64,000 nucleotides of DNA from Congeria kusceri. Lineage: Eukaryota > Mollusca > Bivalvia > Myida > Dreissenidae. A model generated the notes under the pieces. The model was not told the origin of the DNA and did no database searches. It saw only the letters and a program-made list of their open reading frames with translations. Made by a program: the position numbers and the translations under genes. Shown piece by piece: positions 63,815 to 64,000 of this stretch (its first letter is position 1; every line of letters begins with the position of its first letter). Location of the stretch: positions 73,258,078 through 73,322,077 of the forward strand of contig CM051029.1 of the NCBI GenBank assembly GCA_027627225.1, written 5' to 3'.

Positions 63815-64000
63815 ATGGCCTCCAAACAGCTTACCGATGTTGGTTTTCGTTTGGACGATGAAAATCATCCATTCTATTCCACCCCAAGTGAGATCGACCA
63901 AACTTGTCAAAGGGTGTACTCGCTCCTAAAAATGCCAGTGGAAGAAGCTGAAAATGAGTATCATTCGCGAGAGGACGAAGAAGCTGCTAATTTCATAGCC
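63815..64000 (+). CDS. unknown acidic/basic protein, partial, unit 2
   Basis: First 62 codons of the copy of 44614-44976, cut by the window end; no difference seen in the part present. Confidence 0.6.
   Translation, partial: MASKQLTDVGFRLDDENHPFYSTPSEIDQTCQRVYSLLKMPVEEAENEYHSREDEEAANFIA

Larger units (their letters stand above)
47013..64000. repeat. tandem unit 2, truncated by the window end
   Basis: Colinear with 27807 onward and cut at the equivalent of 44799. Identity is visibly lower in 47.0-54.1 kb (several indels and dozens of substitutions) than in 54.7-64.0 kb, where only a handful of substitutions were noted. Confidence 0.95.

Overview
The window looks like nuclear DNA of an AT-rich invertebrate, most likely a bivalve mollusc. 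Support: a two-ORF non-LTR retrotransposon, a tyrosine-recombinase element, a satellite array, a MITE whose terminal sequence I associate from memory with heterodont bivalves (not searched), and GT-AG introns. No tRNA, rRNA or bacterial signal was seen. No host gene is complete.

Left part (1-25.8 kb) is repeat-rich host DNA. It holds minisatellites (0.8-1.1, 6.3-6.5, 19.7 kb), three candidate exons of an unrecognised host gene (5.5-7.0 kb, minus), tandem ~330-370 bp repeats (7.6-8.5 kb), and an element at 8.8-12.7 kb bounded by inverted GC-rich repeats. That element encodes a tyrosine recombinase in one polypeptide with a KMT5A-like SET methyltransferase domain. A Jockey/I-like LINE follows (13.9-18.6 kb), then a 14-copy 88-bp satellite (22.9-24.1 kb) and a MITE (25.0-25.2 kb).

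Right part (25.8-64 kb) is the striking region: a compact block with both strands coding, gaps often below 100 bp, polyadenylation signals overlapping stop codons and TATA boxes in gene ends. A 19.2-kb stretch (27807-47012) is repeated head to tail from 47013 to the window end. Each unit carries about 21 genes. They include a large signal-peptide/TM glycoprotein, a second related glycoprotein with a frame break, a small TM glycoprotein, a GIY-YIG nuclease, a BTB-like protein, three RING proteins, a BIR protein, a small spliced gene and many unrecognised proteins. A Cys-rich ORF and a second BIR ORF precede the first unit. No polymerase, helicase, integrase, capsid or terminase was recognised. 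The set (envelope-type proteins plus ubiquitin and apoptosis modulators) suggests an endogenised large DNA virus or a virus-derived segment; the family cannot be assigned by eye.

Non-coding parts of the unit contain three related tRNA-like cloverleaves with an over-long anticodon arm, and two copies of a second structured element with base-pair covariation. The two units differ unevenly: many substitutions and indels in the left 8 kb, almost none in the next 9 kb. Different genes are broken in each unit, and two breaks are shared by both. This fits a real, ageing duplication with later sequence exchange, though an assembly artefact must be excluded.
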